A model generated the notes under the pieces. It saw nothing but the letters and a program-made list of their open reading frames with translations, had not been told where the DNA came from and ran no database searches. Shown piece after piece: positions 24,943 to 35,883 of a DNA stretch of 64,000 nucleotides. Source of the stretch: Planococcus ruber (GTDB taxonomy: Bacteria; Bacillota; Bacilli; Bacillales_A; Planococcaceae); contig NZ_JALHAG010000004.1 in assembly GCF_022819085.1 (NCBI RefSeq), positions 248,001-312,000 on the forward strand, written 5' to 3'. A program made the translations under genes and the position numbers. How positions within the stretch are numbered: the first letter of the stretch is position 1; each line of letters begins with the position of its first letter.

Positions 24943-27204
24943 ATGGCCGCGACTTATGCAGCGCATGAATCACCGAGGATGCTTGGTTTCATGGCGCTGC
25001 TTTTTTTGTGGATGGCCTGGAAACGGGAACCTCTTTTATTCATGGCATTGATCGGGGTGGCGGCCTGCTCGTTTTTTGCGCTGCAGGAGATCCGGCAACA
25101 AGAAGAAGCGCAATCCGGTTCGGAATTTACCGGCGAATTGCTGTTTTTAGCCAATTATACAATCGATGGAGACGGGCTCCGCGGATTTGCCAAGCTCGAT
25201 GGCAAGGAACTGGTTTATGCCAAATACCGGTTTGAATCCGCTGAAGAAAAAGCGCTTTATGAAAATTCGCTTTTTAAATCGACCTTACAGGTAAGTGGTG
25301 CTTTCGAAGAGCCCTCTGAGCCGTCCCATCGTTTTGCTTTTGATATGAAAAAATATTTGAAGCATAACGGCGCGAAAGGTTTGCTGAAAATAGAAGCCAT
25401 TCATGCGATCGCTGAAAACCGCACCTTCAACAGCTGGATGTCGAGCAGGCGCGAATCTTTAAAAACACACATCCGCGAAAGTTTTCCAGCAGGTATATCT
25501 GTTGAGGCGGAAGCGCTATTAATCGGCGAGCAAGACCGTATGAGCCCCGAAGACCGGCAATTATTTCAAACGCTTGGCATTACGCATTTATTTGCCATTT
25601 CCGGACTTCACGTGGCGATTATCGCAGGCATCGCCTATTTTCTATTGATCCGGCTCCATTTTCGAAAAGAATCGGTCGTTCTGTGGATGCTGGCCATTTT
25701 GCCGCTCTATGCACTGCTTGCCGGGGGAGCGCCGTCCATCTGGCGTTCCGTCTGTATGGTATGCATTGTCCTAGCAGGAAGCCTCTTCAAATTGAAGTGG
25801 CCGATTTCGCATGTGTTAACCGCAAGTTTCATCTTTTTCGTGTTATGGAATCCGGCCCTATTGTATAATATCGGGTTTCAATTATCTTATGGCGCTACGT
25901 TTGCCATCATCTATTCCAGCCGGTTTTTATCCTTGTCGGCTTCGGCAATTAAAAATGGACTGATCATCACCGCGGTTTCCCAATTGAGTTTGTATCCATT
26001 GCTGCTGCATCATTTCTATGAAATTTCCCTTTCGTCTTTTTTAGTCAACAGTTTATTTGTGCCACTCTATACCGCAGTTATTTTGCCGGTAAATTTAGTT
26101 CTCTTAGGCATGACTTTCCTTTGGCCGGCCGGCGCAGACTTTCTTTTTCCCATTTATGAGCCGGTGCGGCGCCTTATTGCTGAACTGATGGAATGGCTCG
26201 CTCGAATTCCGCATCAAATGTGGAACCCGGGAAAGCCGGAACCGCTTATGGCCGTTCTGCTGATGGCAAGCGTATTGATTTTTTACGTGCTGGCTGAAAA
26301 GGGCTTTCGCCTATGGCAGTTGCTCGTTTTGATCGTTCCGGCGATTTTGTTTACATTGATGCCTTATGCCGACAGCAATCTAAAAATCACGTTTTTGGAT
26401 GTAGGGCAGGGTGACAGTGCGGTAATTGAATTGCCATACCGAAAAGGGGTCTATGTGATCGATGCCGGCGGGCTATTGCGTTTTGATCAGGAAACTTTTC
26501 AGGAGCGGGAGAAGCCTTATGAAATCGGCCGTCAAATTGTTGTCCCTTATTTGAAAGGGAAAGGGATTTCTGCTGTTGATATTTTGGTGCTTTCTCATGC
26601 AGATGCGGACCACGCAGAAGGTGCAGACGAATTATTTAAGCTCCTGTCCATCGAACAGCTTCATTTAACGCCGGGTTCAGCCGAAACGGATCTGATGCAG
26701 GCACTTGCGCCGTATGCTCAAGAAGCTTCTGTTGCTTTTCCATATGCTGGCTCTTCCTGGCGTTTGGGGAACATCAATTTTACGTACTTGTCGCCTCCGG
26801 ACAGCCTTTATGAAGGCAATAACGACTCGTTGGTGCTGCTATTGGAATCAGAGGAAATGCGGATCCTTTTTACCGGCGATCTGGAAGCGGACGGGGAGAG
26901 GGAGCTGCTTGAGAAGTACGGAGAGAAAATCGCGGATCTGACGCTGCTCAAAGTCGGGCATCATGGTAGCAAAACGTCCAGCAGCGAACCTTTCCTGGAA
27001 ATGGTGAACCCGGCCCTGTCGATTTTTTCTACGGGCAAAGACAATCGCTATGGCCATCCGGCAGATGAAGTGGTGCAGCGTTTTGAGGATCTTGGGTTGA
27101 AAACGATTAATACAGCAGAGCGGGGGACGCTTGAATTTTCCTGGGATCAGGGAGAAATGAGATTGGAAGCCATACGCCCAATAAAAAAAGGTTCCGGCCC
27201 ATAA
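24943..27204 (+). CDS. comEC: ComEC/Rec2 competence DNA channel
   Basis: 753 residues from ATG 24943. N-terminal hydrophobic segments and an OB-fold-like DUF4131 region, the central ComEC_N membrane domain (LFAISGLHVAIIAGIAYFL onward, about eight helices), and a C-terminal metallo-beta-lactamase-like domain with SHADADHAEGA, LFTGDLE and VGHHGSKTSSSEP. Carries single-stranded DNA across the membrane during transformation. No Shine-Dalgarno precedes ATG 24943, and the frame reads SPNFFIYFAAAT hydrophobically upstream to about 24904, so the true start may be an earlier non-standard codon. Its stop lies inside the terminator. Confidence 0.92.
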   Translation: MAATYAAHESPRMLGFMALLFLWMAWKREPLLFMALIGVAACSFFALQEIRQQEEAQSGSEFTGELLFLANYTIDGDGLRGFAKLDGKELVYAKYRFESAEEKALYENSLFKSTLQVSGAFEEPSEPSHRFAFDMKKYLKHNGAKGLLKIEAIHAIAENRTFNSWMSSRRESLKTHIRESFPAGISVEAEALLIGEQDRMSPEDRQLFQTLGITHLFAISGLHVAIIAGIAYFLLIRLHFRKESVVLWMLAILPLYALLAGGAPSIWRSVCMVCIVLAGSLFKLKWPISHVLTASFIFFVLWNPALLYNIGFQLSYGATFAIIYSSRFLSLSASAIKNGLIITAVSQLSLYPLLLHHFYEISLSSFLVNSLFVPLYTAVILPVNLVLLGMTFLWPAGADFLFPIYEPVRRLIAELMEWLARIPHQMWNPGKPEPLMAVLLMASVLIFYVLAEKGFRLWQLLVLIVPAILFTLMPYADSNLKITFLDVGQGDSAVIELPYRKGVYVIDAGGLLRFDQETFQEREKPYEIGRQIVVPYLKGKGISAVDILVLSHADADHAEGADELFKLLSIEQLHLTPGSAETDLMQALAPYAQEASVAFPYAGSSWRLGNINFTYLSPPDSLYEGNNDSLVLLLESEEMRILFTGDLEADGERELLEKYGEKIADLTLLKVGHHGSKTSSSEPFLEMVNPALSIFSTGKDNRYGHPADEVVQRFEDLGLKTINTAERGTLEFSWDQGEMRLEAIRPIKKGSGP

Positions 27205-27222
27205 AGGCGGAACCTTTTTTCT
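27183..27222. terminator. Bidirectional terminator between comEC and yqzM
   Basis: AAAGGTTCCG (27187-27196) pairs with CGGAACCTTT (27208-27217), with A-run on one side and T-run on the other; comEC ends in the loop. Confidence 0.85.
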
Positions 27223-27224
27223 AT

Positions 27225-27359
27225 TTAGCGAGCTACAAATTGCACTACTGCCGCAATAATGAAGATAGCTGCAAAAAATACGAATGATACAACAAATCCC
27301 ATTCCTGCGTCGATCGCGTCATTGCGCTTCGACTGTACGTTCTGTTCAAATTCATTCAT
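27225..27359 (-). CDS. yqzM: YqzM family small membrane protein
   Basis: 44 residues, beginning MNEFEQNVQSKRNDAIDAG and followed by a single hydrophobic helix FVVSFVFFAAIFIIAAVVQF to the C-terminus. This matches the YqzM family found next to comEC and holA in Bacillus. GGAGGG lies seven bases before the ATG; longer in-frame starts upstream lack a site. Function unknown. Confidence 0.9.
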   Translation of the reverse strand: MNEFEQNVQSKRNDAIDAGMGFVVSFVFFAAIFIIAAVVQFVAR

Positions 27360-27515
27360 TGCTATCCCTCCTAATTCCCTCTTATTATAAGCGATGGGTG
27401 TGGAAAAATCTAGATTGAAGCGGATTAATCTAAAGGAATTTAGCGGCAGACACAAAAATGTCAAAATACCAAAACGGCTGAAAATCCGATATAGTAGAGG
27501 GAGGAGGTGCGGTTT

Positions 27516-28547
27516 ATGATCACTTCAGTATGGAAAGCGATACGCAGTGGGCAAATCGATCCTGTATACATCATTACAGGGACGGAAAGTTATTTCATCG
27601 AAAAAACTTTGGATCTGTTGAAAACGAAATTGACGGACGGAGAACCGGAGTTCATTCACTTTGACCTGGACGAAGTGCCTGTCGATTATGTAATAGAAGA
27701 AGCGGATACGATTCCATTTTTCAGTGACCGAAAATTGATCATCGCGAAAAACGCTTCTTTCCTGAAAGCGGCTGAACGCGGAAAGGAAAAGATCGACCAC
27801 AATTTAAAAGCGCTGGAAGCATGGCTCGAAAATCCGCCGTCCAGTTCCGTGACGGTTTTTGTGGCGCCTTACGAGAAACTGGATGAACGCAAAAAAATTA
27901 CGAAGCTCATGAAGCAGCGGGCAATCATGGTGGAAGCGAAATCGCTGCTAGCGAATGATTTGGAAACATGGCTGGTGCATGAAGCGAAAAATTACGGCAA
28001 GGCGCTGGACAAGCAATCAGCCCAGAAACTAGTGGAGATGGCCGGGACCAATTTGACGCTCTTGTCGTCGGAGCTTGAGAAGATGTCGCTTTATCTCGGG
28101 GCGGATGAAGAAGAGATTACGATCGAGTTGATCGAGCAGATGACGGCACGGACACTTGAACAGGATGCGATCAAAATGCTGCAGTCCTATTTGGACGGAG
28201 ATGTCAGCGGGGCGCTCAGCGTCTACTACGATTTGATCCGGCAAAAGGAAGAGCCGGTCGCTTTGACGGCGCTGCTCGCTTCTCAGATCCGTTTCATGGT
28301 GCATGTGTTTTATTTGCAGAAAAAAGGCTATCACGCACAGGCGATTTCCAAGCAATTGAAGGCGCACCCGTACCGCGTCAAATTGTTGGTGGAAAAGCGC
28401 CAGCAAATTTCAGAACAGCGTTTGCTGGAAGTGCTGGACGATTTGGCGGACATCGATCTGCAGTTGAAAACGCAAAGCGGAAACCGCGAACGGATCCTGG
28501 AGTTCTTTTTGATGAAACGGAAATCGAAAGCGGCAGCTGCACGCTGA
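27516..28547 (+). CDS. holA: DNA polymerase III delta subunit
   Basis: 343 residues. Clamp-loader subunit that opens the beta clamp. N-terminal SVWKAIRSGQIDPVYIITGTESYF motif, degenerate AAA+ fold, LIIAKNASFL and the C-terminal helical collar with QIRFMVHVFYLQKKGY and a closing NRERILEFFLMK. AGGAGGT is eight bases before ATG 27516; an in-frame start three codons earlier overlaps the site. Ends at a terminator shared with rpsT. Confidence 0.95.
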   Translation: MITSVWKAIRSGQIDPVYIITGTESYFIEKTLDLLKTKLTDGEPEFIHFDLDEVPVDYVIEEADTIPFFSDRKLIIAKNASFLKAAERGKEKIDHNLKALEAWLENPPSSSVTVFVAPYEKLDERKKITKLMKQRAIMVEAKSLLANDLETWLVHEAKNYGKALDKQSAQKLVEMAGTNLTLLSSELEKMSLYLGADEEEITIELIEQMTARTLEQDAIKMLQSYLDGDVSGALSVYYDLIRQKEEPVALTALLASQIRFMVHVFYLQKKGYHAQAISKQLKAHPYRVKLLVEKRQQISEQRLLEVLDDLADIDLQLKTQSGNRERILEFFLMKRKSKAAAAR

Positions 28548-28551
28548 AAAA

Positions 28552-28590
28552 AGAAGAAAGGCCGACTCCCATAAGGGAATCGGCCTTTTG
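28552..28590. terminator. Bidirectional terminator between holA and rpsT
   Basis: AAGGCCGA / TCGGCCTT with inner TCCC / GGGA around an ATAA loop; A-rich before, T-rich after, serving both convergent genes. Confidence 0.9.
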
Positions 28591-28593
28591 CTG

Positions 28594-28854
28594 TTACGCT
28601 TGTTTTTTCATCAAGCGAGATTTTCTACGAGCTGCTGTGTTTTTGTGGATAAGACCTTTAGAAGCTGCTTTTTCCACTTGTTTGATCGCTGCTTTTACAG
28701 AATCGCCAGCGTTTTCATCTTTGTTAAGAAGAGCTGTATCAGCTTTTTTAACCGCAGAACGCATTGTTGATCTCACGTGTGAGTTCTGAGCATTTTTCGT
28801 TTCATTCGTGCGAACACGTTTGATTGCAGATTTAATGTTTGGCATGTATTTCAC
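28594..28854 (-). CDS. rpsT: 30S ribosomal protein bS20
   Basis: 86 residues, starting MKYMPNIKSAIKRVRTNETKNAQN and ending RRKSRLMKKQA, very basic and helical as expected. Mature bS20 usually starts at MPNIKSAIKR, three codons in; AGGAGGTGAAATAC precedes the first ATG by few bases and both ATGs are possible, the inner one (28845) at better spacing. Convergent with holA and divergent from lepA; in Bacillus gpr and spoIIP lie between rpsT and lepA but are missing here. Confidence 0.96.
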   Translation of the reverse strand: MKYMPNIKSAIKRVRTNETKNAQNSHVRSTMRSAVKKADTALLNKDENAGDSVKAAIKQVEKAASKGLIHKNTAARRKSRLMKKQA

Positions 28855-28874
28855 CTCCTAGACAAATAGGAACA

Positions 28875-28890
28875 GAGATGGAATCATCTC
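28875..28890 (-). promoter_or_regulatory. Tetraloop hairpin in the rpsT leader
   Basis: GAGATG and CATCTC separated by GAAT form a compact 6-bp hairpin about 20 bases before the rpsT ribosome site. It may influence translation of S20; no known leader motif was recognised. Confidence 0.3.
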
Positions 28891-28906
28891 ATGTATCTTT
28901 TATGTC

Positions 28907-28933
28907 TCTATACAACATGAGTTATTTTATCAA
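28907..28933 (-). promoter_or_regulatory. Candidate promoter of rpsT
   Basis: On the minus strand TTGATA (28933-28928) and TATAGA (28912-28907), spacer 15; reading TTTGAT as the -35 gives 16. Moderate fit only. Confidence 0.4.
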
Positions 28934-29007
28934 ATCGGGAAAAGGAATGCAATAGATATGTGCAAAGAAGTTTGCCTTGACACCAAAATCATTTCAACAG
29001 TCTTACA

Positions 29008-29036
29008 TTGCTGAATACCGGCTGTACTGCTATAAT
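29008..29036 (+). promoter_or_regulatory. Sigma-A promoter of lepA with extended -10
   Basis: TTGCTG at 29008-29013 and TATAAT at 29031-29036, spacer 17, with the TGC of an extended -10 just before the TATAAT. Confidence 0.75.
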
Positions 29037-29065
29037 TCATAGTAGTTTATATGGGAGTGAAGAGA

Positions 29066-30895
29066 ATGAATCATGAGGAAAGATTATCCCGGCAAAGCAA
29101 AATCCGTAACTTCTCCATTATCGCGCACATCGATCATGGGAAATCTACGCTTGCTGACCGCATACTAGAAAAGACAGAAGCATTAAGCTCACGTGAGATG
29201 AAAGCGCAATTGCTGGATTCCATGGACCTGGAACGCGAACGCGGAATTACGATTAAGCTAAACGCCGTCCAGCTGAACTACAAAGCAAAAGACGGAGAAA
29301 CGTATATCATGCACTTGATTGACACTCCTGGGCACGTCGATTTCACATATGAAGTTTCCCGCAGCCTTGCTGCTTGTGAAGGCGCAGTGCTGGTTGTCGA
29401 CGCAGCACAAGGGATTGAAGCCCAAACATTGGCAAACGTCTATTTAGCGCTGGACAACGACTTGGAAATCTTGCCGGTCATCAACAAAATTGATTTGCCT
29501 GCAGCAGATCCGGAACGTGTCCGCCAAGAAGTGGAAGATGTCATCGGGCTGGACGCCTCAGAAGCGGTTCTGGCTTCAGCGAAAGCGGGCATCGGTATTG
29601 AAGAAATCCTTGAACAGATCGTTGAAAAAGTTCCGGCGCCTTCAGGCGACCCAAGTGCACCTTTGAAAGCTTTGATTTTTGACAGCGTCTACGATCCGTA
29701 CCGCGGCATCGTCTCATATATCCGGATTGTAGAAGGAACAGTGAAACCGGGAGACCGCATCCGAATGATGGCATCCGGCAAAGAATTTGAAGTCATCGAA
29801 GCAGGGGTCTTCACTCCACGCGCAACGCTCCGCGAAGAATTGACGGTCGGCGATGTCGGCTTCCTGACAGCTGCCATTAAAAATGTCGGCGATGCAACGG
29901 TCGGGGATACGATTACGCTTGCAAACAACCCGGCAAAAGAAGCATTGCCAGGCTACCGCCGCTTGAACCCGATGGTATACTGCGGTTTATATCCGATCGA
30001 TACGTCGAAATACAATGACCTTCGCGATGCACTTGAAAAACTGGAATTGAATGATGCGGCGCTGCAATTTGAGCCTGAATCGTCCCAAGCGCTTGGCTTC
30101 GGCTACCGCTGCGGATTCCTGGGATTGCTCCATATGGAAATCATTCAAGAGCGCATCGAGCGCGAGTTCAATATCGATTTGATTACAACAGCCCCAAGTG
30201 TTGTCTACCATGTCCATATGACGGATGACGAAGTATTGAATATCGACAACCCGGCGATGATGCCGGATCCGCAGAAGATCCGCGTCGTAGAAGAGCCGTA
30301 CGTAAAAGCAACAGTCATGGTGCCGAATGATTTCGTCGGAGCCGTTATGGAAATCTGCCAGAAAAAACGCGGCAACTTCCTGACGATGGATTATGTAGAC
30401 AACTCGCGTGTCAGCATCGTCTATGAATTGCCGTTAGCCGAAATCGTTTATGATTTCTTCGACCAATTGAAATCAGGCACAAAAGGCTACGCTTCGTTTG
30501 ACTATGAATTGATCGGCTATAAAGAGTCGAAGCTTGTAAAAATGGACATCTTATTGAATAGTGAACAAGTGGATGCATTAAGCTTTATTGTGCACCGCGA
30601 TTTCGCTTATGAGCGCGGAAAAGTCATCGTCGACAAATTGAAGACGTTGATCCCCCGCCAGCAATTCGAAGTGCCGATCCAAGCTGCCATCGGCCAAAAA
30701 ATTGTTGCCCGCCAAACGATTTCAGCGATGCGCAAAAACGTTCTGGCAAAATGCTACGGCGGGGACATTTCCCGTAAGCGCAAGCTTTTGGACAAACAAA
30801 AAGAAGGCAAGAAGCGCATGAAGCAAGTGGGCTCTGTCGAAGTGCCGCAAGAAGCATTCATGGCCATCCTGAAAATGGACGACCAATCAAAATAA
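29066..30895 (+). CDS. lepA: Elongation factor 4 (LepA), ribosome back-translocase GTPase
   Basis: 609 residues. G1 HIDHGKST at 21-28, switch I region RERGITI, G3 DTPGHVD, G4 NKIDLP, then the EF-G-like domains II, III and V and the LepA-specific C-terminal domain ([19 protein letters not shown]). Acts on stalled or mistranslocated ribosomes and in initiation. ATG 29066 gives a protein that lines up with B. subtilis LepA; the upstream ATG five codons earlier would abolish the GGAG spacing. Followed 56 bases later by hemW. Confidence 0.97.
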   Translation: MNHEERLSRQSKIRNFSIIAHIDHGKSTLADRILEKTEALSSREMKAQLLDSMDLERERGITIKLNAVQLNYKAKDGETYIMHLIDTPGHVDFTYEVSRSLAACEGAVLVVDAAQGIEAQTLANVYLALDNDLEILPVINKIDLPAADPERVRQEVEDVIGLDASEAVLASAKAGIGIEEILEQIVEKVPAPSGDPSAPLKALIFDSVYDPYRGIVSYIRIVEGTVKPGDRIRMMASGKEFEVIEAGVFTPRATLREELTVGDVGFLTAAIKNVGDATVGDTITLANNPAKEALPGYRRLNPMVYCGLYPIDTSKYNDLRDALEKLELNDAALQFEPESSQALGFGYRCGFLGLLHMEIIQERIEREFNIDLITTAPSVVYHVHMTDDEVLNIDNPAMMPDPQKIRVVEEPYVKATVMVPNDFVGAVMEICQKKRGNFLTMDYVDNSRVSIVYELPLAEIVYDFFDQLKSGTKGYASFDYELIGYKESKLVKMDILLNSEQVDALSFIVHRDFAYERGKVIVDKLKTLIPRQQFEVPIQAAIGQKIVARQTISAMRKNVLAKCYGGDISRKRKLLDKQKEGKKRMKQVGSVEVPQEAFMAILKMDDQSK

Positions 30896-30900
30896 ACAAA

Positions 30901-30930
30901 AGGAGGAGGCCGATTTTGCGCCTCCTTTTC
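30901..30930 (+). terminator. Terminator of lepA
   Basis: AGGAGGC (30904-30910) pairs with GCCTCCT (30920-30926), extended by G-U pairs, followed by TTTTC. The stem contains an accidental ribosome-site-like AGGAGG. Confidence 0.6.
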
Positions 30931-30951
30931 CTATTAGAAAGAAGGAATACT

Positions 30952-32091
30952 ATGGTCAAGGGATTGTACATCCATATCCCCTTTTGCCACCAGATCTGCC
31001 ATTACTGTGATTTCAATAAAGTCTTTTTCAAAGACCAGCCAGTGGATGCCTACATCGATTCTCTCGGAAAAGAGCTGGCGCTTTGGAAACTGGAAGGAGC
31101 ACTCGACCAACCGCTGGAAACCATTTTTCTTGGCGGCGGCACTCCGACATCGCTCGACCCAGACCAATTAGAAAAACTACTAGGCTATATCCATGAATAC
31201 GTGCCGATGGCAGAGAACCTCGAATGGACATCGGAAGCGAATCCGGATGAATTGACGAAAGAGAAGATGGAAGTGCTGTTTGCAGGAGGCGTTAACCGCT
31301 TGAGCATGGGCGTCCAGACGTTCGACGCCGATCTATTGCAGCGCCTTGGACGCACCCACAGCAATCAGGACGTCCATCGTGCGGTAAAAGAAGCGCGCGA
31401 AGTCGGCTTTACGAACATCAGCTTCGATTTGATGTACGGGCTGCCGGGGCAAACCATGGCGCAATGGGAAGATACGCTGAAACAGGCATTTGCATTTGAT
31501 TTGCCGCATTTCTCTGCCTACTCTTTGATCATTGAACCGAAGACGGTTTTTTATAACTTGATGACAAAAGGCAAACTCAATACCGTGACCGAGGATCTGG
31601 AAGCGGATATGTATGAAAGGCTGATGGCCGAAATGGAGCAGCGCGGCTTGAAGCAATACGAAATTTCGAATTTTGGGCGGCCAGGATTCCAATCCCGGCA
31701 TAATCTCATCTATTGGGACAATGAAGAATACATCGGCGCCGGCGCCGGTGCGCATGGCTACGTAAGAGGCATTCGCTATTCTAATGTAGGGCCCTTAAAA
31801 AAATACATGGGGCCGCTTGATGAAGGGAACCGTCCTTTGCTCAGCACGCATGAGGTGCCTATGAATGAGCAAATGGAAGAAGAAATGTTCCTTGGCCTCC
31901 GGAAGACGGCAGGCGTATCGCTTGCGCATTTCCAGGAAAAGTTCGGCCGTTCGCTTGAGGAAGTGTATGGCGAAATTATCGCCGCGGAGATCGGCAAAAA
32001 GAATTTGGCCATTGAAGAAGGCCGGATCAAATTAACGAAGCATGGCCGCTTTGTCGGCAATGAAGTTTTTGAGAAGTTCCTGCTTGCATAA
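30952..32091 (+). CDS. hemW: HemW, radical-SAM heme chaperone
   Basis: 379 residues. Radical SAM motif C-x3-C-x2-C at Cys12, Cys16 and Cys19, without the fourth Cys that marks true oxygen-independent coproporphyrinogen oxidase HemN. The heme-binding HNxxYW motif is present near residue 250 (RHNLIYWDN). HemW proteins bind heme and deliver it to membrane targets, and this family is often mislabelled HemN. ATG 30952 follows AAGGAA; an upstream TTG 12 codons earlier lies on the lepA terminator and is unlikely. Confidence 0.93.
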   Translation: MVKGLYIHIPFCHQICHYCDFNKVFFKDQPVDAYIDSLGKELALWKLEGALDQPLETIFLGGGTPTSLDPDQLEKLLGYIHEYVPMAENLEWTSEANPDELTKEKMEVLFAGGVNRLSMGVQTFDADLLQRLGRTHSNQDVHRAVKEAREVGFTNISFDLMYGLPGQTMAQWEDTLKQAFAFDLPHFSAYSLIIEPKTVFYNLMTKGKLNTVTEDLEADMYERLMAEMEQRGLKQYEISNFGRPGFQSRHNLIYWDNEEYIGAGAGAHGYVRGIRYSNVGPLKKYMGPLDEGNRPLLSTHEVPMNEQMEEEMFLGLRKTAGVSLAHFQEKFGRSLEEVYGEIIAAEIGKKNLAIEEGRIKLTKHGRFVGNEVFEKFLLA

Positions 32092-32179
32092 TTTTGCGTG
32101 GCAGAAATGAACTGCTTCAGCCGGCGAAAATCAGTTTTAAAAAATTTGTCTTTCATTGACAAAAACAAAAGCGCATTCG

Positions 32180-32208
32180 TTGACAAGGCTATGAGAATTT
32201 GATAATTT
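32180..32208 (+). promoter_or_regulatory. Sigma-A promoter of the hrcA operon
   Basis: Consensus TTGACA at 32180-32185 and TAATTT at 32203-32208 with a 17-base spacer; expected start at about 32215, directly before CIRCE. A second TTGACA at 32156 has no partner -10. Confidence 0.8.
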
Positions 32209-32218
32209 TAAGGTAGTC

Positions 32219-32245
32219 TTAGCACTCACACCTATAGAGTGCTAA
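32219..32245. promoter_or_regulatory. CIRCE operator, binding site of HrcA
   Basis: Perfect inverted repeat TTAGCACTC (32219-32227) - 9 bases - GAGTGCTAA (32237-32245), identical to the CIRCE consensus. It overlaps the transcript start of hrcA-grpE-dnaK, so HrcA represses its own operon. Confidence 0.97.
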
Positions 32246-32259
32246 CAGAGGTGATGATC

Positions 32260-33291
32260 ATGTTAACAGAACGGCAGTTGCTCATTTTAAAAGTAACAGT
32301 AGATGATTACATTCAATCAGCTCAGCCGGTCGGATCGAACCAACTCTCTAAAAAATCCGAAATCCCATTTAGTCCGGCAACGATCCGTAATGAGATGGCT
32401 GATTTGGAAGGCTTGGGTTTTCTTGAGAAAACCCACACTTCTTCCGGCAGGGTGCCTTCGGAAAAGGGGTATCGCTACTACGTCGACCATATGCTGACGC
32501 CGCGTCCGCTGCCTAAAGAAGATATCGTGCAGCTTCGTTCCATTTTTGATGATAAGATTGCAGAAACCGAGGAAGTGATCAAACGGTCTGCCATGATCCT
32601 ATCGGAATTGACGAATTATACAGCCATTCTGCTTGGGCCGGATATGCGGAAGCATACAGTTAAAAAGCTATCGATTGTCCCTTTGACGATGGATACTGCA
32701 GTGGCAATTATCGTAACGGATAACGGCCATGTAGAAAACCGGGTCTTTACAATACCGCAAGGGCTGGATCCTTCGGATATTGAAAAGATGGTCAATATCT
32801 TAAACGAACGGCTAGTCGGTGTTTCATTGAACGACTTGCACCGCCGTTTGGAACAGGAAACTTTGACGATCTTCAAACAGCATGTTAACCGCTATGGCGA
32901 ACTTTTTTCGACCTTCAGAAAAGCGGTTATCCTTCCGCAAGAGGACAATGTCTACTATGGCGGAAAGCTGAACATTTTGAACCAGCCGGATTTCCACGAT
33001 TTGCATAAAATCAGGAATCTTATGGATGTGATGGAAGAGTCCAAACATATTCCCATGATTCTTCCTGTAGGCAGCCAAGGGCTCCATATACGGATCGGTT
33101 CGGAAAATGCGCTTTCAGCAATGGAAGATTGCTCAGTGATCACCGTTTCATACGATATCGGGGAAGAACAGACGGGATCAATTGCTATCGTCGGTCCAAA
33201 ACGCATGGATTATAAACGCGTTGTCACGTTGCTCGACACACTTAGCGGCGATTTATCGAAAGAACTGACCCGAATGATCAGGGGCAAGTGA
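32260..33291 (+). CDS. hrcA: Heat-inducible transcription repressor HrcA
   Basis: 343 residues. N-terminal winged helix (LTERQLLILKVTVDDYI through SPATIRNEMADLE and SSGRVPSEKGYRYYVDHML), then the GAF-like and inserted domains. Represses CIRCE operons with help from GroEL. ATG 32260 is used because GAGGTG lies seven bases upstream and the length equals B. subtilis HrcA; a GTG at 32239 lies within CIRCE. Confidence 0.97.
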   Translation: MLTERQLLILKVTVDDYIQSAQPVGSNQLSKKSEIPFSPATIRNEMADLEGLGFLEKTHTSSGRVPSEKGYRYYVDHMLTPRPLPKEDIVQLRSIFDDKIAETEEVIKRSAMILSELTNYTAILLGPDMRKHTVKKLSIVPLTMDTAVAIIVTDNGHVENRVFTIPQGLDPSDIEKMVNILNERLVGVSLNDLHRRLEQETLTIFKQHVNRYGELFSTFRKAVILPQEDNVYYGGKLNILNQPDFHDLHKIRNLMDVMEESKHIPMILPVGSQGLHIRIGSENALSAMEDCSVITVSYDIGEEQTGSIAIVGPKRMDYKRVVTLLDTLSGDLSKELTRMIRGK

Positions 33292-33310
33292 ACAAAAGGA
33301 GGAACAGGAT

Positions 33311-35765
<2,455 letters not shown>

Positions 35766-35779
35766 GATAAGCGGGGCCT

Positions 35780-35818
35780 GAAAAAGTCAAAGCAAAGCAA
35801 CATGCTTTGGCTTTTTCA
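35780..35818 (+). terminator. Terminator between dnaK and dnaJ
   Basis: GAAAAAGTCAAAGCA (35780-35794) pairs with TGCTTTGGCTTTTTC (35803-35817), one G-T wobble. The stem is A/T-rich at its base, so it may act as an attenuator rather than a full stop. Confidence 0.7.
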
Positions 35819-35824
35819 ATGTCT

Positions 35825-35853
35825 TTGCAACCACAATTTAAACCGTGTACAAT
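35825..35853 (+). promoter_or_regulatory. Sigma-A promoter of dnaJ-prmA-rsmE-mtaB
   Basis: TTGCAA at 35825-35830 and TACAAT at 35848-35853, spacer 17, 31 bases before the dnaJ ATG. No CIRCE copy is nearby. Confidence 0.75.
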
Positions 35854-35883
35854 TACAGGTGATTGCAATAGGGAGAGTGACAT

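Noticed and set aside
30952-32091. Call as coproporphyrinogen III oxidase HemN
   Set aside because: The fourth cysteine of the HemN motif is missing and the HNxxYW heme-binding motif is present, which mark HemW.
32145-32166. TTTGTC / GACAAA hairpin and a first TTGACA before the hrcA promoter
   Set aside because: No T tract on the plus strand and no -10 at the right distance; the second TTGACA at 32180 fits the operon.
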